23,532 bases of DNA. Source: Ga0077555 sp031367895 (GTDB lineage Bacteria; Pseudomonadota; Alphaproteobacteria; Rhizobiales; Hyphomicrobiaceae). The translations under genes were made by a program, and so were the position numbers. The stretch spans positions 1-23,532 of the forward strand of contig JANLQP010000319.1 in NCBI GenBank assembly GCA_031367895.1, in the 5' to 3' direction. The notes beneath the pieces were generated by a model. The model did no database searches. It worked only from the letters and a program-made list of their open reading frames with translations, and was not told the origin of the DNA. Positions within the stretch are counted from its first letter, which is position 1; every line of letters begins with the position of its first letter. Below, piece after piece: positions 14,470 to 22,223 of this stretch.

Positions 14470-16731
14470 ATGACGATGCTGATCATCACCGAAAAAACCA
14501 GCCAGGCGCGCGACCTGCGTGCGGCACTTGGCGACCGCTTCGGGCAGATCCTGCCTGCCGAGGGACACCTGCTGCGACTGGCCGAGCCGCATGAGGTGAA
14601 GCCGCAGTGGAAAAGCTGGGCGTGCGAACTGCTGCAGCCTGACGGGCTCTATCCGACGAAGTCGGCGACCGAGGGCAACAAACCAGCCAAACTCAGCGCG
14701 ATCGCTGCGGCGCTGCAACGTTGCGACCAGGTGATTCTCGCCACCGATTGCGACCGCGAAGGCCAGTTGATCGGCCAGGAGATCCTGGAACATCTGAACT
14801 ATCGCGGTACCGTGCGGCGCGCGCTGTTCACCGCGCAGGATCCGAAATCGCTGCGGCAGGCCTTCGACAAGCTCAAACCCAATCGCGAGTTGCGGCCATT
14901 GTACGATGCCGCGGTCGCACGTCAGCAGGCCGACCAGATTTTCAACCTCTCGCTGACGCGAACGGCTACCAAATCGCTGCTAACGCGCGGCACCAAGGGC
15001 GTCATCGGCATCGGCCGCGTCAAGACGCCGACCTTGGCGATCGTCTGCCTGCGTGAGATCGAGATCCGCGATTTCCGCATCGAGGACTATTTCGAGATCT
15101 CGGCCACCGCAACAGTCGAGGCTGGCCAATTCAGTATGCGCCACGCGCCGCCGGTGAAAACGCGCATTCGCGACAAGGCTGCCGCCGAAGCGATCGTCAA
15201 GGCCGCCGCCAAGTTCAATGGCCCGCTTGGCGTTTCAGTCGAGCATCGGCGCCAGGCGCCGCCGCGCCTCTACGATCTTCCGTCGCTGCAGAAAACCTGC
15301 GGCCAGCGGTGGGGCTGGAACGCCGACAAAACACTGGATATCGCACAGCAACTCTATGACGGTGACGGCAAGAAGCTCATCACCTATCCGCGCGCCGAGG
15401 CCCGGCATCTGGCCGAAAACCAGATCGCGGACGTGCCGGCCATCGTTGCAGCCATGACGCGCCTGCGCGGCTTCGCGCATCTGACCATCGATCCACCGGT
15501 GATCCGGCGCGGCAAATCGGGGCACTTCTGCGACAAGTCGCTGGAAGGCGTTTCGCATCACGCGATCGTGCCGAACGTGAACGTCATGGATGACCTGGAG
15601 ACGCGTATCAGCCGTCTCAGCGATGACGAGAAGCGGCTGTTCGCGCTGATCTGCCGGTCCTATCTGGCGTCGGTGATGCCGGATTTCGAGTATCGCCAGA
15701 CCGTCGTCACGATGCAGGTGCCGTTGCCGGAGCAGGGCCCAAAAGCAAACGCGGAATTCCGCGCTGTCGGCCGCATCCCCTTGAAGCAAGGTTGGAAGGT
15801 GGCATTCGGCGCCACCGAGCCGGAACCTGAAACGAAGCGCGATGCTGCGCGCGATCTGGACGCCGACAACGACACCGATCAGACATTGCCACCGCTCGAG
15901 AACGGCCAGCGTGCGACATTGTCGAAGCCGCGCGTACAGGCGAAGAAAACGCAGCCGCCACCGCGTTACAATGAAGGTACGCTGGTCGATGCTATGCAGA
16001 ACGCCTGGCGCTTCGTGAAGGACGAGGCGTTGCGCGAACGTCTCAAGGAAGCGAAGGGCATCGGCACGCCGGCAACGCGTGCCCAGATCCTGACTGGCCT
16101 GAAGCGGCAGAACATGCTGGCGGCGCAAGGCAAACTCGTGGTGCCGACCCCGGCGGGCTTGCAACTGTTCGAGTTGCTGCGCAGCGCGGCCCCTGCACTT
16201 GTCGATCCCGGCACTACGGCCGTATGGGAAATGCGGCTCGACGACGTCGTTCTCGGCAAGGCTGATTTCCGCGCCGTGATCGACGAGATCGCGCGCGAAG
16301 CCGGACGGATCATCACTGTCCTGCGCGCGCACACCGGCGGTACCGTGGACCTTGCACAAGGCGCCCCTTCGAGCGCCAAGCGGGGCTCGTTCAAGGCGCG
16401 GCGCACAACGAGCACGCATGCCGGTGCCGGTCGTGCGTCGCCACGTGACGCCAGCAGCAGCGAACGCAAGCCGCGGGGCGCCAAGCCGCCAGCGCAACCG
16501 CGCGCTATTGGCCGCAAGGCTGGCGGACGCAAGAAGGAACCACAACGCGATGGCGAAGCGAACGGACCCGACCCCGCGCCGGAGCGGCATTTCGCGTCAC
16601 CCCTGCCGACGGCCAGGATGGTTGCTTTCGCCGAGCGCCTCGCCAAAGACAAGAACGCCAAGCTGCCGTCCGGATACAATCAGGACTTCGACGTCTGCCG
16701 CCGCTTCCTCGATCAGCACCTCGGGCGATAA
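14470..16731 (+). CDS. Type IA DNA topoisomerase (topoisomerase III-like)
   Basis: The 753-residue protein starts with a Toprim domain: LIITEKTSQARDL with Glu8, and ATDCDREGQ with Asp93, Asp95 and Glu97. It continues with TopA-family core blocks (GIGRVKTPTLAIV, DIAQQLYDG) and the active-site region KKLITYPRAEARHL with Tyr306. It should relax or decatenate DNA by single-strand passage. E. coli TopB has TYPRSDCRYL here, so the residues after Arg are unusual (Ala-Glu). The end lacks zinc fingers. Instead a Lys/Arg/Ala/Pro-rich low-complexity tail (about 635-705) precedes a short C-terminal module PTARMVAFAERLAKDKNAKL..FLDQHLG. ATG 14470 is chosen to match LIITEK; AGGAGA is 11 nt upstream. It stands alone between metabolic genes. 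Confidence 0.93.
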   Translation: MTMLIITEKTSQARDLRAALGDRFGQILPAEGHLLRLAEPHEVKPQWKSWACELLQPDGLYPTKSATEGNKPAKLSAIAAALQRCDQVILATDCDREGQLIGQEILEHLNYRGTVRRALFTAQDPKSLRQAFDKLKPNRELRPLYDAAVARQQADQIFNLSLTRTATKSLLTRGTKGVIGIGRVKTPTLAIVCLREIEIRDFRIEDYFEISATATVEAGQFSMRHAPPVKTRIRDKAAAEAIVKAAAKFNGPLGVSVEHRRQAPPRLYDLPSLQKTCGQRWGWNADKTLDIAQQLYDGDGKKLITYPRAEARHLAENQIADVPAIVAAMTRLRGFAHLTIDPPVIRRGKSGHFCDKSLEGVSHHAIVPNVNVMDDLETRISRLSDDEKRLFALICRSYLASVMPDFEYRQTVVTMQVPLPEQGPKANAEFRAVGRIPLKQGWKVAFGATEPEPETKRDAARDLDADNDTDQTLPPLENGQRATLSKPRVQAKKTQPPPRYNEGTLVDAMQNAWRFVKDEALRERLKEAKGIGTPATRAQILTGLKRQNMLAAQGKLVVPTPAGLQLFELLRSAAPALVDPGTTAVWEMRLDDVVLGKADFRAVIDEIAREAGRIITVLRAHTGGTVDLAQGAPSSAKRGSFKARRTTSTHAGAGRASPRDASSSERKPRGAKPPAQPRAIGRKAGGRKKEPQRDGEANGPDPAPERHFASPLPTARMVAFAERLAKDKNAKLPSGYNQDFDVCRRFLDQHLGR

Positions 16732-16736
16732 GCAGC

Positions 16737-16754
16737 CCAGTTTCGGTATACTGG
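16737..16754. terminator. Small dyad between convergent topoisomerase and DUF1028 genes
   Basis: CCAGT (16737-16741) and ACTGG (16750-16754) pair around an 8-nt loop in the 32-bp gap between two convergent stop codons. The stem is short and lacks a T-run, so a bidirectional terminator is only possible. Confidence 0.3.
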
Positions 16755-16763
16755 CTTCAATCC

Positions 16764-17465
16764 CTATCGCTTCTGCAATGCAGCCACGAACGCGTCTTGC
16801 GGCGCCGCCTTGCCCGGCTCGCGCCAACGCTGCCGGTAAAACGGTACATAGGGGCGGAACTCATCGAGCACGCGCCGCATCTCGACGACGGCGTTGGGAT
16901 GCGAATCGACCCTGAGGTCCAGCAACGGATGCTCCTCGCCTTCGTGTACCAGCAGACTGGCTGAACGTTCTGCCAACGGTCCCGCAAGGCCATGCTGGCC
17001 CCCCGCAGCGCGACCCGCCTCGAGCGCGCGCATGATGCGTTCCGCAATGTCGTCGTGCCCGCCGGCAACGAATGCCGATCCCATCGCGGCAACCACGCCC
17101 TCGTCCTTCAGCACATTGCCGAGCGCGATGAAGCCTTCGCCCACCCGATGCCCGGCCCATGGCCGCGTGCTCGACCCAGTATGCACCGCGACGCCGCCCC
17201 ATCGGTCGATGACGGCAACCTGGCGATAGGCAAAATCGGGATCGGCGCCCTTGAGCAGATCCAGCACTTGAGTGGCCGGATGACCGAGCGCGAGCAGCCG
17301 CAACCCCAGCGCCTTGAAGGTCGGATTGACGAAGGCCTGTGTCGCGATCGCACCCGCGCCGGTTGCAATTGCCGGGCACTTGGAGCCGACCGCCAACGAG
17401 TAGGTGGCAATCCCGATGCCGAAGGCGCCGGAGCGCGGACACCGCGCAATCAAGGTGTAAGTCAT
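16764..17465 (-). CDS. DUF1028 family protein (Ntn-hydrolase-like)
   Basis: The 233-residue protein matches DUF1028 across its length: MTYTLIARCPRSGAFGIGIAT at the start, SKCPAIATGAGAIATQAFVNP, RQVAVIDRWGGVAVHTG, FIALGNVLKDEGVVAAM, ALEAGRAAGGQHG and LLDLRVDSHPNAV. As I recall, the family is grouped with the Ntn hydrolases, with the residue after Met (Thr2) as possible nucleophile. No reaction is firmly established; relatives often sit in amino-acid, peptide or amide catabolism loci. Canonical members read AAGGDRRGKQSAALLV where this one has AAGGQHGLAGPLAERSASLLV. ATG 17465 has GGGAGG 5 nt upstream. It diverges from an SDR gene over 131 bp, and a TTGATC/GATCAA dyad lies between, so both may share one regulator. 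Confidence 0.9.
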   Translation of the reverse strand: MTYTLIARCPRSGAFGIGIATYSLAVGSKCPAIATGAGAIATQAFVNPTFKALGLRLLALGHPATQVLDLLKGADPDFAYRQVAVIDRWGGVAVHTGSSTRPWAGHRVGEGFIALGNVLKDEGVVAAMGSAFVAGGHDDIAERIMRALEAGRAAGGQHGLAGPLAERSASLLVHEGEEHPLLDLRVDSHPNAVVEMRRVLDEFRPYVPFYRQRWREPGKAAPQDAFVAALQKR

Positions 17466-17491
17466 GCGATCCTCCCGTCAGATTTCGCCAG

Positions 17492-17518
17492 TTGATCTGG
17501 AAGCAGACCTGGGATCAA
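17492..17518. promoter_or_regulatory. Possible operator dyad between DUF1028 gene and SDR
   Basis: TTGATC (17492-17497) and GATCAA (17513-17518) form a perfect 6-bp inverted repeat with a 15-nt spacer in the 131-bp divergent region. Both promoters must lie here, so an operator for a dimeric regulator is plausible. No regulator gene is adjacent, and a dyad this short can arise by chance. Confidence 0.25.
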
Positions 17519-17596
17519 GTCGATATTCACTTTTGCGGTGGCGATGGACCAATCGTCGATCCGCCTCGGCTATTGATGGACATGGAGTACCGTTTC

Positions 17597-18376
17597 ATGC
17601 TGCTGAAGGACAAAGTCGCGCTGGTGACAGGTGCCGGTCAAGGCATCGGCGAAGCCTGCGGCTTGGCACTTGCCGAAGCTGGCGCCACCGTCGTCGCAGC
17701 CGACATCAACGGCGGCAACGCAGAAAAGGTGGCGCAGGCCATCACCTCGTTTCAACGACGCGCCATCGCTGTCACAGCCGATGTCGGCAGCGTCGAAGAT
17801 ATCCAGCGCATGGTCGATCGCACGATCGCCGCGTTCGGACGGATCGACATCCTCGTCAACAATGCCGGTGTCACGCGGCGCGCCGACATCATGGACATCA
17901 CCGAGGCAGATTGGGATCGCATCCATCGCGTCAATGCGAAAGGCGTGTTTTTCTGCCTGCAAACCGTCGCGCGGACGATGATCCCCAATCGCAGCGGACG
18001 CATCATCAACATCGCCTCGATCGCCGGCAAGGGATACGCTGGCCTCTCCAATGCCGCCTACGGCGCCAGCAAGGGCGCCGTCATCAGCTTGACCAAGACG
18101 GCGGCGCAGCAACTCGGCAAGTACAACATCAATGTCAATTCCGTCTGCCCTGGCGTGACCAGGACCGCGCTGTCGCAAGCCAACCTCCGCGTCCGCGCCG
18201 AGCAGGAAGGCCTGACGCTGGAAGCCATGGAGGAGCGCCGGGCCGAGGCAATCCCGCTGCGACGCGCAAACGATCCCGAGGATATCGCCGCGATGGTCGT
18301 GTTTCTCGCGTCCCCCGGCGCGCGCAACATCACCGGACAATCGTTCAATGTCGATGGCGGCATCATTCCGGATTGA
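17597..18376 (+). CDS. Short-chain dehydrogenase/reductase (classical SDR)
   Basis: The 259-residue protein is a classical SDR: cofactor loop TGAGQGIG (11-18), Asp36 at the end of beta2 (favouring NAD(H) over NADP(H)), DVG near 62, NNAG (88-91), and catalytic Ser141, Tyr155 and Lys159 in YGASK. It ends with NITGQSFNVDGGIIPD, the usual FabG-type C-terminus. It oxidises a secondary alcohol or reduces a ketone in the cytosol; SDRs with this ending include FabG-like, polyol and sugar-acid dehydrogenases, so the substrate stays open. Start ATG 17597 has GGAG 9 nt upstream; in-frame ATGs at 17576 and 17582 would add only a few residues. It is divergent from the DUF1028 gene and is followed by the 41-bp tandem repeat. 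Confidence 0.93.
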   Translation: MLLKDKVALVTGAGQGIGEACGLALAEAGATVVAADINGGNAEKVAQAITSFQRRAIAVTADVGSVEDIQRMVDRTIAAFGRIDILVNNAGVTRRADIMDITEADWDRIHRVNAKGVFFCLQTVARTMIPNRSGRIINIASIAGKGYAGLSNAAYGASKGAVISLTKTAAQQLGKYNINVNSVCPGVTRTALSQANLRVRAEQEGLTLEAMEERRAEAIPLRRANDPEDIAAMVVFLASPGARNITGQSFNVDGGIIPD

Positions 18377-18449
18377 GATCGCCAAGGGCCGCAGCGATAT
18401 GCGTTGTGATGCTGAATGAGGCCGGCGTTGCGACACACAATCGGGGTTG

Positions 18450-18531
18450 TTTCTGGCCCTTCAGTTGCCCACCAGCAACCGGGCCGTTTGTTTCGGGCCC
18501 TTCAGTTGCCCACCAGCAACCGGGCCGTTAC
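18450..18531. repeat. 41-bp tandem direct repeat, two copies, each with an internal dyad
   Basis: Copy 1 (18450-18490) and copy 2 (18491-18531) differ at only a few bases. Each contains GGCCC, TTCA, GTTGC, a CCACCA loop, GCAAC, C, then GGGCC, so each can fold as a two-part stem (GGCCC/GGGCC and GTTGC/GCAAC). The pair lies between convergent SDR genes, and copy 2 overlaps the stop codon (18528-18530) of the minus-strand gene. It may be a double terminator or a REP-like mobile repeat. Only two copies are seen, with no spacers, so it is not a CRISPR. Confidence 0.8.
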
Positions 18532-19211
18532 CAGGGAACGCTCTCGTTGCGGTAGTCGACGAAGGCTTGCCCGCCGTTGCCCCAGCGTGCAGCAATGACG
18601 TCGGCGACGCCCTTGACGCTGGTCTCGATGTCGAGCGGCGCCGTCGGGCCGCCCATGCCTGTGCGCACAACGCCTGGATGCAGCGCCAGCACCGTGCAAT
18701 CGCGGCGCGCGTGACGAGCGCGGAAACTGCGGATCAGCGAGTTCAGCGCTGCCTTGCTCGCCCGATAGAGTTCCGCGCGGCCGTCGTCGTTCGTGCCGAT
18801 GCTGCCGAGTATAGACGACATGAACGCAACCATCCCGCCTGGCGCCAGTGTGTCGATCAGCGCGTCCGCGACACGGATAGGACTGATCGCGTTGGTCAGG
18901 AAGATGCCAGCGATATCACCGTTCGGCACGTCGCCGAGCGGCAGGCCGCGCCCGGCCATGATGCCGGCGTTGAGGAACAACAGATCGAACCGCCTGCCCT
19001 TCAGCCGCGCTGCGAGCGCCGCTACGGTTGCCGCATCCGTGATGTCAGCCGTCTCGATGACGAGGCGGCCGCGAACCTCGTTCCGAAGCGCTTCGAGCTC
19101 CTCCGACCGCGTGCGCGTCGTCGCGGTGACGTCCCAGCCGCGCGCCAGATGCTCGCGCGTGAGGCCTAATCCAAGTCCGCGCGAGGCGCCAACGATGAGT
19201 GCGGTTTTCAT
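18528..19211 (-). CDS. Short-chain dehydrogenase/reductase (CsgA/sniffer-like SDR)
   Basis: The 227-residue SDR has VGASRGLGLG (7-16) as cofactor loop with Arg11 next to the glycines (NADP(H) likely), ADITD near 55-59, LNAGI (80-84), the serine region FMSSILGS (130-137) and YRASK with Tyr149 and Lys153. The short form without the FabG-type C-terminal end, and HPGVVRTGMGG (about 178-188), fit the CsgA/sniffer-like group of carbonyl reductases. Substrate unknown. ATG 19211 has AGAGAG 5 nt upstream. It follows the flavin monooxygenase by 70 bp on the same strand, so the pair may be one transcript. Its last codons overlap the second copy of the 41-bp repeat, so the C-terminus VDYRNESVPW was possibly trimmed when the repeat arrived. 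Confidence 0.92.
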   Translation of the reverse strand: MKTALIVGASRGLGLGLTREHLARGWDVTATTRTRSEELEALRNEVRGRLVIETADITDAATVAALAARLKGRRFDLLFLNAGIMAGRGLPLGDVPNGDIAGIFLTNAISPIRVADALIDTLAPGGMVAFMSSILGSIGTNDDGRAELYRASKAALNSLIRSFRARHARRDCTVLALHPGVVRTGMGGPTAPLDIETSVKGVADVIAARWGNGGQAFVDYRNESVPW

Positions 19212-19281
19212 GCGGTCTCTCTTGGCCCTGGCGACGGACTGAAATCGGTGTCTGGCATACAGCCCGACACCGCTCGCGGGT

Positions 19282-21108
19282 TCACGCAGCCGCGCGTTTG
19301 CGATCCGGTTGACTTGATTCGCCTGGCAGCTTCAGATCCAACAGGCCCACCTCGCAGGCCTTGATCTGTTGCGCGAGGTACTTCGAGTAGATCCGCACAT
19401 GCGGCAGGCCACCGCCGACAAACCAAAGTCCCGGCTGCGGCGTGCGCCGCCACATGTTGTGTTGCTCGCCACCGTCATCGAAGCCCCAGACCTGCCCGAT
19501 GCGATCCGCGATTCCGTCACCCATGAAGTGGCGCACCACGTCCTGCTGGTTCTTGTAGCCGGTCGCGGCCACGATCACGTCGGCCTCGACCACGCGGCCA
19601 TCCTTCATCTTGATGCCTTTCGGCAGCACACGCTCGATATCGTGGTGATGTTCCAGCTTGATCTTGCCGTCGACGATCAGATCCGAGCAGCCGACGTTGA
19701 AGTAATATCCGCCGCCACGGCGCAGATACTTCATTTGGTAACCGGTATCGTCGGGCGGGCCGAAGTCGAGCCGGAAGCCACGCTTCTCGAGCCCCTCGAG
19801 CAGCTTCTTGTCGCCGTCGCGCATGGCAGCTGCAGCCAGCTTGTATCCTTGTACGAGAACCGGATAAGGCGAGGCCGTCGCGATCAGGTCGCAGTCCTCG
19901 ACCGATGTGCCTTCCTGATAGAGCTCATACACCCGCTGAGCTTCCTTCAGGCTGACGATCAGCGTGGAACTGCGCTGCACGATCGTTGTCTCGGCACCGC
20001 TGACATGCAGGTCGTGGGCGACATCGTGCCCGCTGTTGCCGGTACCGAGCACCACGCCCTTGCCGCCCTTCCACTTGGCGCCGGAATTGTACTGACTCGA
20101 ATGCATCACCTCGCCGGCGAAGTTCTCGAGCCCCGGCAGATCCGGCTTGATCGGGATCGCGCTGACGCCTGTTGCGAAGATGACGTGGCGCGGCTTCAAA
20201 ATCCTCTCGCTGCCGTCGGGACGCCGTGCCGTCAACGTCCACAGCTTCGACTTTTCGTCGTAGGAGCCGCGCGTGAACTCAGTGCCCGTCCAGACATTGA
20301 GCTCCATCGTATCGGCATAGAACTCGAGCCAGTTCGCGATCTTGTCACGTGGGATGTAGACGGGATAGTTCGGCGGGAACGGCAGGTAGGGCAGGTGATC
20401 GACAAACACTTCATTGTGCAGCGTCAGATTGTGGTAGCGCTTGCGCCAGGCATCACCAACGCGCTCGTGCTTGTCGACGACCAGCGTGTCCACGCCGAGA
20501 ACGCCGAGGCAGGCCGCGATGCCGAGACCGCACTGGCTGCCGCCAATCACGACCACAGCGGGCTCGCGGTCCTGGTAGGCGAGTGTCCGCTTGCGCACAT
20601 CCATCCAGTTTTCGCCGCCAAAGCCGCCGGACCACTCCGCGCCGCGCGGCCGGCGCTCACCGATCCGCTGCTCGTGTCCCTTGATGTCGTCGAGCGACGT
20701 CAGCAGCACCCAGCATTTGAGGCCGGCTCCTGATGAGGCTGGAATAAGCCGCAGGAGTCCGCTCGCCTGCCCCATCGCCGTCTCAAACGCGATGATCGCC
20801 TCGATCGTCTCGACGCCGGCCCGCTTGACGACGCGTGGCTCGGTTCGATTCTCGGCAATGCGAAACCGCGACGGCCGAACGGACGCCAATGTCTCGTGCA
20901 GCGCCGCCTTGATGCTGCCGGCGCCGCTCATGGTCCGGATATGCCAGGTGAACGCTACAAGATCGCGCCAGTGCCCGTCGGTGATGAAGAGGGCGGTTGC
21001 TGCATCGGCATCCTGCTTGCCAACGGCGGCCTCGAAGGCCTTCAGCCAGCGATTTACGGCTTCGCGCGGATCGATATTGGTCAGGCTCGTCTGCATCGTT
21101 GCGGTCAA
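19282..21108 (-). CDS. NTF2-like domain fused to FAD/NAD(P)-dependent flavin monooxygenase
   Basis: The 608-residue protein has an N-terminal SnoaL/NTF2-like domain (about 15-140, with WLKAFEAAVGKQDADAATAL and GHWRDLVAFTWHIRTM). An FMO/YUCCA-type module follows: FAD loop VVIGGSQCGLGIA (186-198), FAGEVMHSSQY (330-340), which fits the FMO motif FxGxxxHxxxY, NADPH loop GTGNSGHD (355-362), and ATGYKNQQD near the C-terminus. It probably inserts one O into a soft nucleophile or a ketone using NADPH and O2. TTG 21108 has GGAG 7 nt upstream; ATG 21096 is the alternative. The third FAD-loop residue is Ser where Gly is usual. It shares its strand and probably its transcript with the downstream SDR. Fusions of this kind occur in many proteobacteria; substrate unknown. 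Confidence 0.92.
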   Translation of the reverse strand: MTATMQTSLTNIDPREAVNRWLKAFEAAVGKQDADAATALFITDGHWRDLVAFTWHIRTMSGAGSIKAALHETLASVRPSRFRIAENRTEPRVVKRAGVETIEAIIAFETAMGQASGLLRLIPASSGAGLKCWVLLTSLDDIKGHEQRIGERRPRGAEWSGGFGGENWMDVRKRTLAYQDREPAVVVIGGSQCGLGIAACLGVLGVDTLVVDKHERVGDAWRKRYHNLTLHNEVFVDHLPYLPFPPNYPVYIPRDKIANWLEFYADTMELNVWTGTEFTRGSYDEKSKLWTLTARRPDGSERILKPRHVIFATGVSAIPIKPDLPGLENFAGEVMHSSQYNSGAKWKGGKGVVLGTGNSGHDVAHDLHVSGAETTIVQRSSTLIVSLKEAQRVYELYQEGTSVEDCDLIATASPYPVLVQGYKLAAAAMRDGDKKLLEGLEKRGFRLDFGPPDDTGYQMKYLRRGGGYYFNVGCSDLIVDGKIKLEHHHDIERVLPKGIKMKDGRVVEADVIVAATGYKNQQDVVRHFMGDGIADRIGQVWGFDDGGEQHNMWRRTPQPGLWFVGGGLPHVRIYSKYLAQQIKACEVGLLDLKLPGESSQPDRKRAAA

Positions 21109-21265
21109 GGCTCATCTCCGGCGGTAGCGCACGCATGTGTTTCAGTCGAAGGCTGGCAGCAATCTACGGGGCAGCCTCATTGCGTGCAACCAAGTGCCCT
21201 TGCCGTCGCAGAGCAGCCATGCAATGCCGCTCTCGACCTGTGGCGCGTCACCGCCGTCGCCCCGC

Positions 21266-22006
21266 CTAGGGCCGGTGTGCCCGCAGGAAGCTGCGCACGT
21301 GGCGCAAGGCGAGTGGCACCCGCTCCTTCGGATCCTTCCAGGGATAGAGGCTCACCTGCGCATTCGGCGCCAGAATCGCGGACTCCATCGCCACCGCATA
21401 CGGATGTGCCGGCACGTCGTCCGGCATGATCAAGACGGGCGTCTTGCAGCGGCGCACGAAATCGCGATCGACCGTGAAGACGAAGTCGCCGGCGGAGCGG
21501 TACATTTTGGTGAGGAACGCCTCGATCATCGGCATCGTGACGTCGGGCCGGCGGGCGACGAGCGCTGGTCCCCAGTTCTTGATGTTGTTCTGGTAGAAGA
21601 GGTCCGGCTGCTCGGGACGAAACCCACTCGGTTGTGCCAGCACGGCCGCGGGAATGCGCTGCGGCGCGCGGCGCAAAAGGTTCCAGATCAGCGGGCCGCC
21701 GATGCATTGGCCGAGCACAAGGAACTTGTCGATGCCGAGATGGTCCATCAGGCCGAGCTGGTCGTCGGCGAAGCCGTCCCAGGGACGATCGACTTCGACG
21801 GGGCCGGAGGACTGGCCGCCGTTGGCGTTGCGCAGGTCCATCGTGATGCAGCGAAATTCGTCCTTGAATTCATCCGTCGGATCGAATGGCGCCGACGCGT
21901 ATTTCATGACCGCGTTCAAGCCGCCACCGGGCAGGATCAGGAGCGGGAAGCCGGAACCATTGTCTGCATAGTGGATGCGGACGGGACCTCTTTCGTAGAA
22001 CGGCAT
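21266..22006 (-). CDS. Alpha/beta hydrolase with cysteine at the nucleophile elbow
   Basis: The 246-residue alpha/beta-hydrolase-fold protein starts at ATG 22006 (AAGGA about 10 nt upstream; MPFYERGPVRIHYADNGSG fits the family start). The oxyanion loop LPGGGLN is at 25-31. The elbow reads LGQCIGG (98-104), so Cys101 takes the place of Ser. Acid candidates are Asp196/Asp197 in MPDDVPAHP, and the base is His236 in LRHVRSF. Dienelactone hydrolases use such a Cys, and a GxCxGG elbow is seen in some hydrolases and acyltransferases. The reaction here is not known; C-C or ester hydrolysis and acyl transfer are all possible. It lies upstream of the flavin monooxygenase on the same strand (157-bp gap) and diverges from the racemase-family gene. 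Confidence 0.9.
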   Translation of the reverse strand: MPFYERGPVRIHYADNGSGFPLLILPGGGLNAVMKYASAPFDPTDEFKDEFRCITMDLRNANGGQSSGPVEVDRPWDGFADDQLGLMDHLGIDKFLVLGQCIGGPLIWNLLRRAPQRIPAAVLAQPSGFRPEQPDLFYQNNIKNWGPALVARRPDVTMPMIEAFLTKMYRSAGDFVFTVDRDFVRRCKTPVLIMPDDVPAHPYAVAMESAILAPNAQVSLYPWKDPKERVPLALRHVRSFLRAHRP

Positions 22007-22223
22007 GGCAGCATTTTCCTTTCCCGGTGTGAGAGCGTGAGTTGTCATCGTGCATGATTGCCTGAGCGTGGTGCACGGGACGGCGCGGGTCAATGGCGTT
22101 TGTATGCGTGCCTGCTTGCGGGCCGACAAGCGCTTGCACGCCGCGAGGGCGAGCCATACGCTGCGCCAACCACATACCGCTTGTTCGAAACACGACATGC
22201 GCGAAACGCACCGGGAGGACGCC

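Noticed and set aside
15235..16590. 451-codon open frame on the minus strand
   Set aside because: It is antisense to the topoisomerase gene and reads as an Arg-rich shadow of high-GC DNA.
18450..18531. CRISPR array
   Set aside because: There are only two directly adjoining units with no spacers and no cas genes nearby.
19369..20733. 454-codon open frame on the plus strand
   Set aside because: It is antisense to the flavin monooxygenase, whose FAD and NADPH motifs make it the real gene.
22050..22223. Longer N-terminus for the racemase-family protein
   Set aside because: The added codons have no family similarity and cover the divergent promoter region. ATG 22224 has a GGAGG ribosome-binding site.
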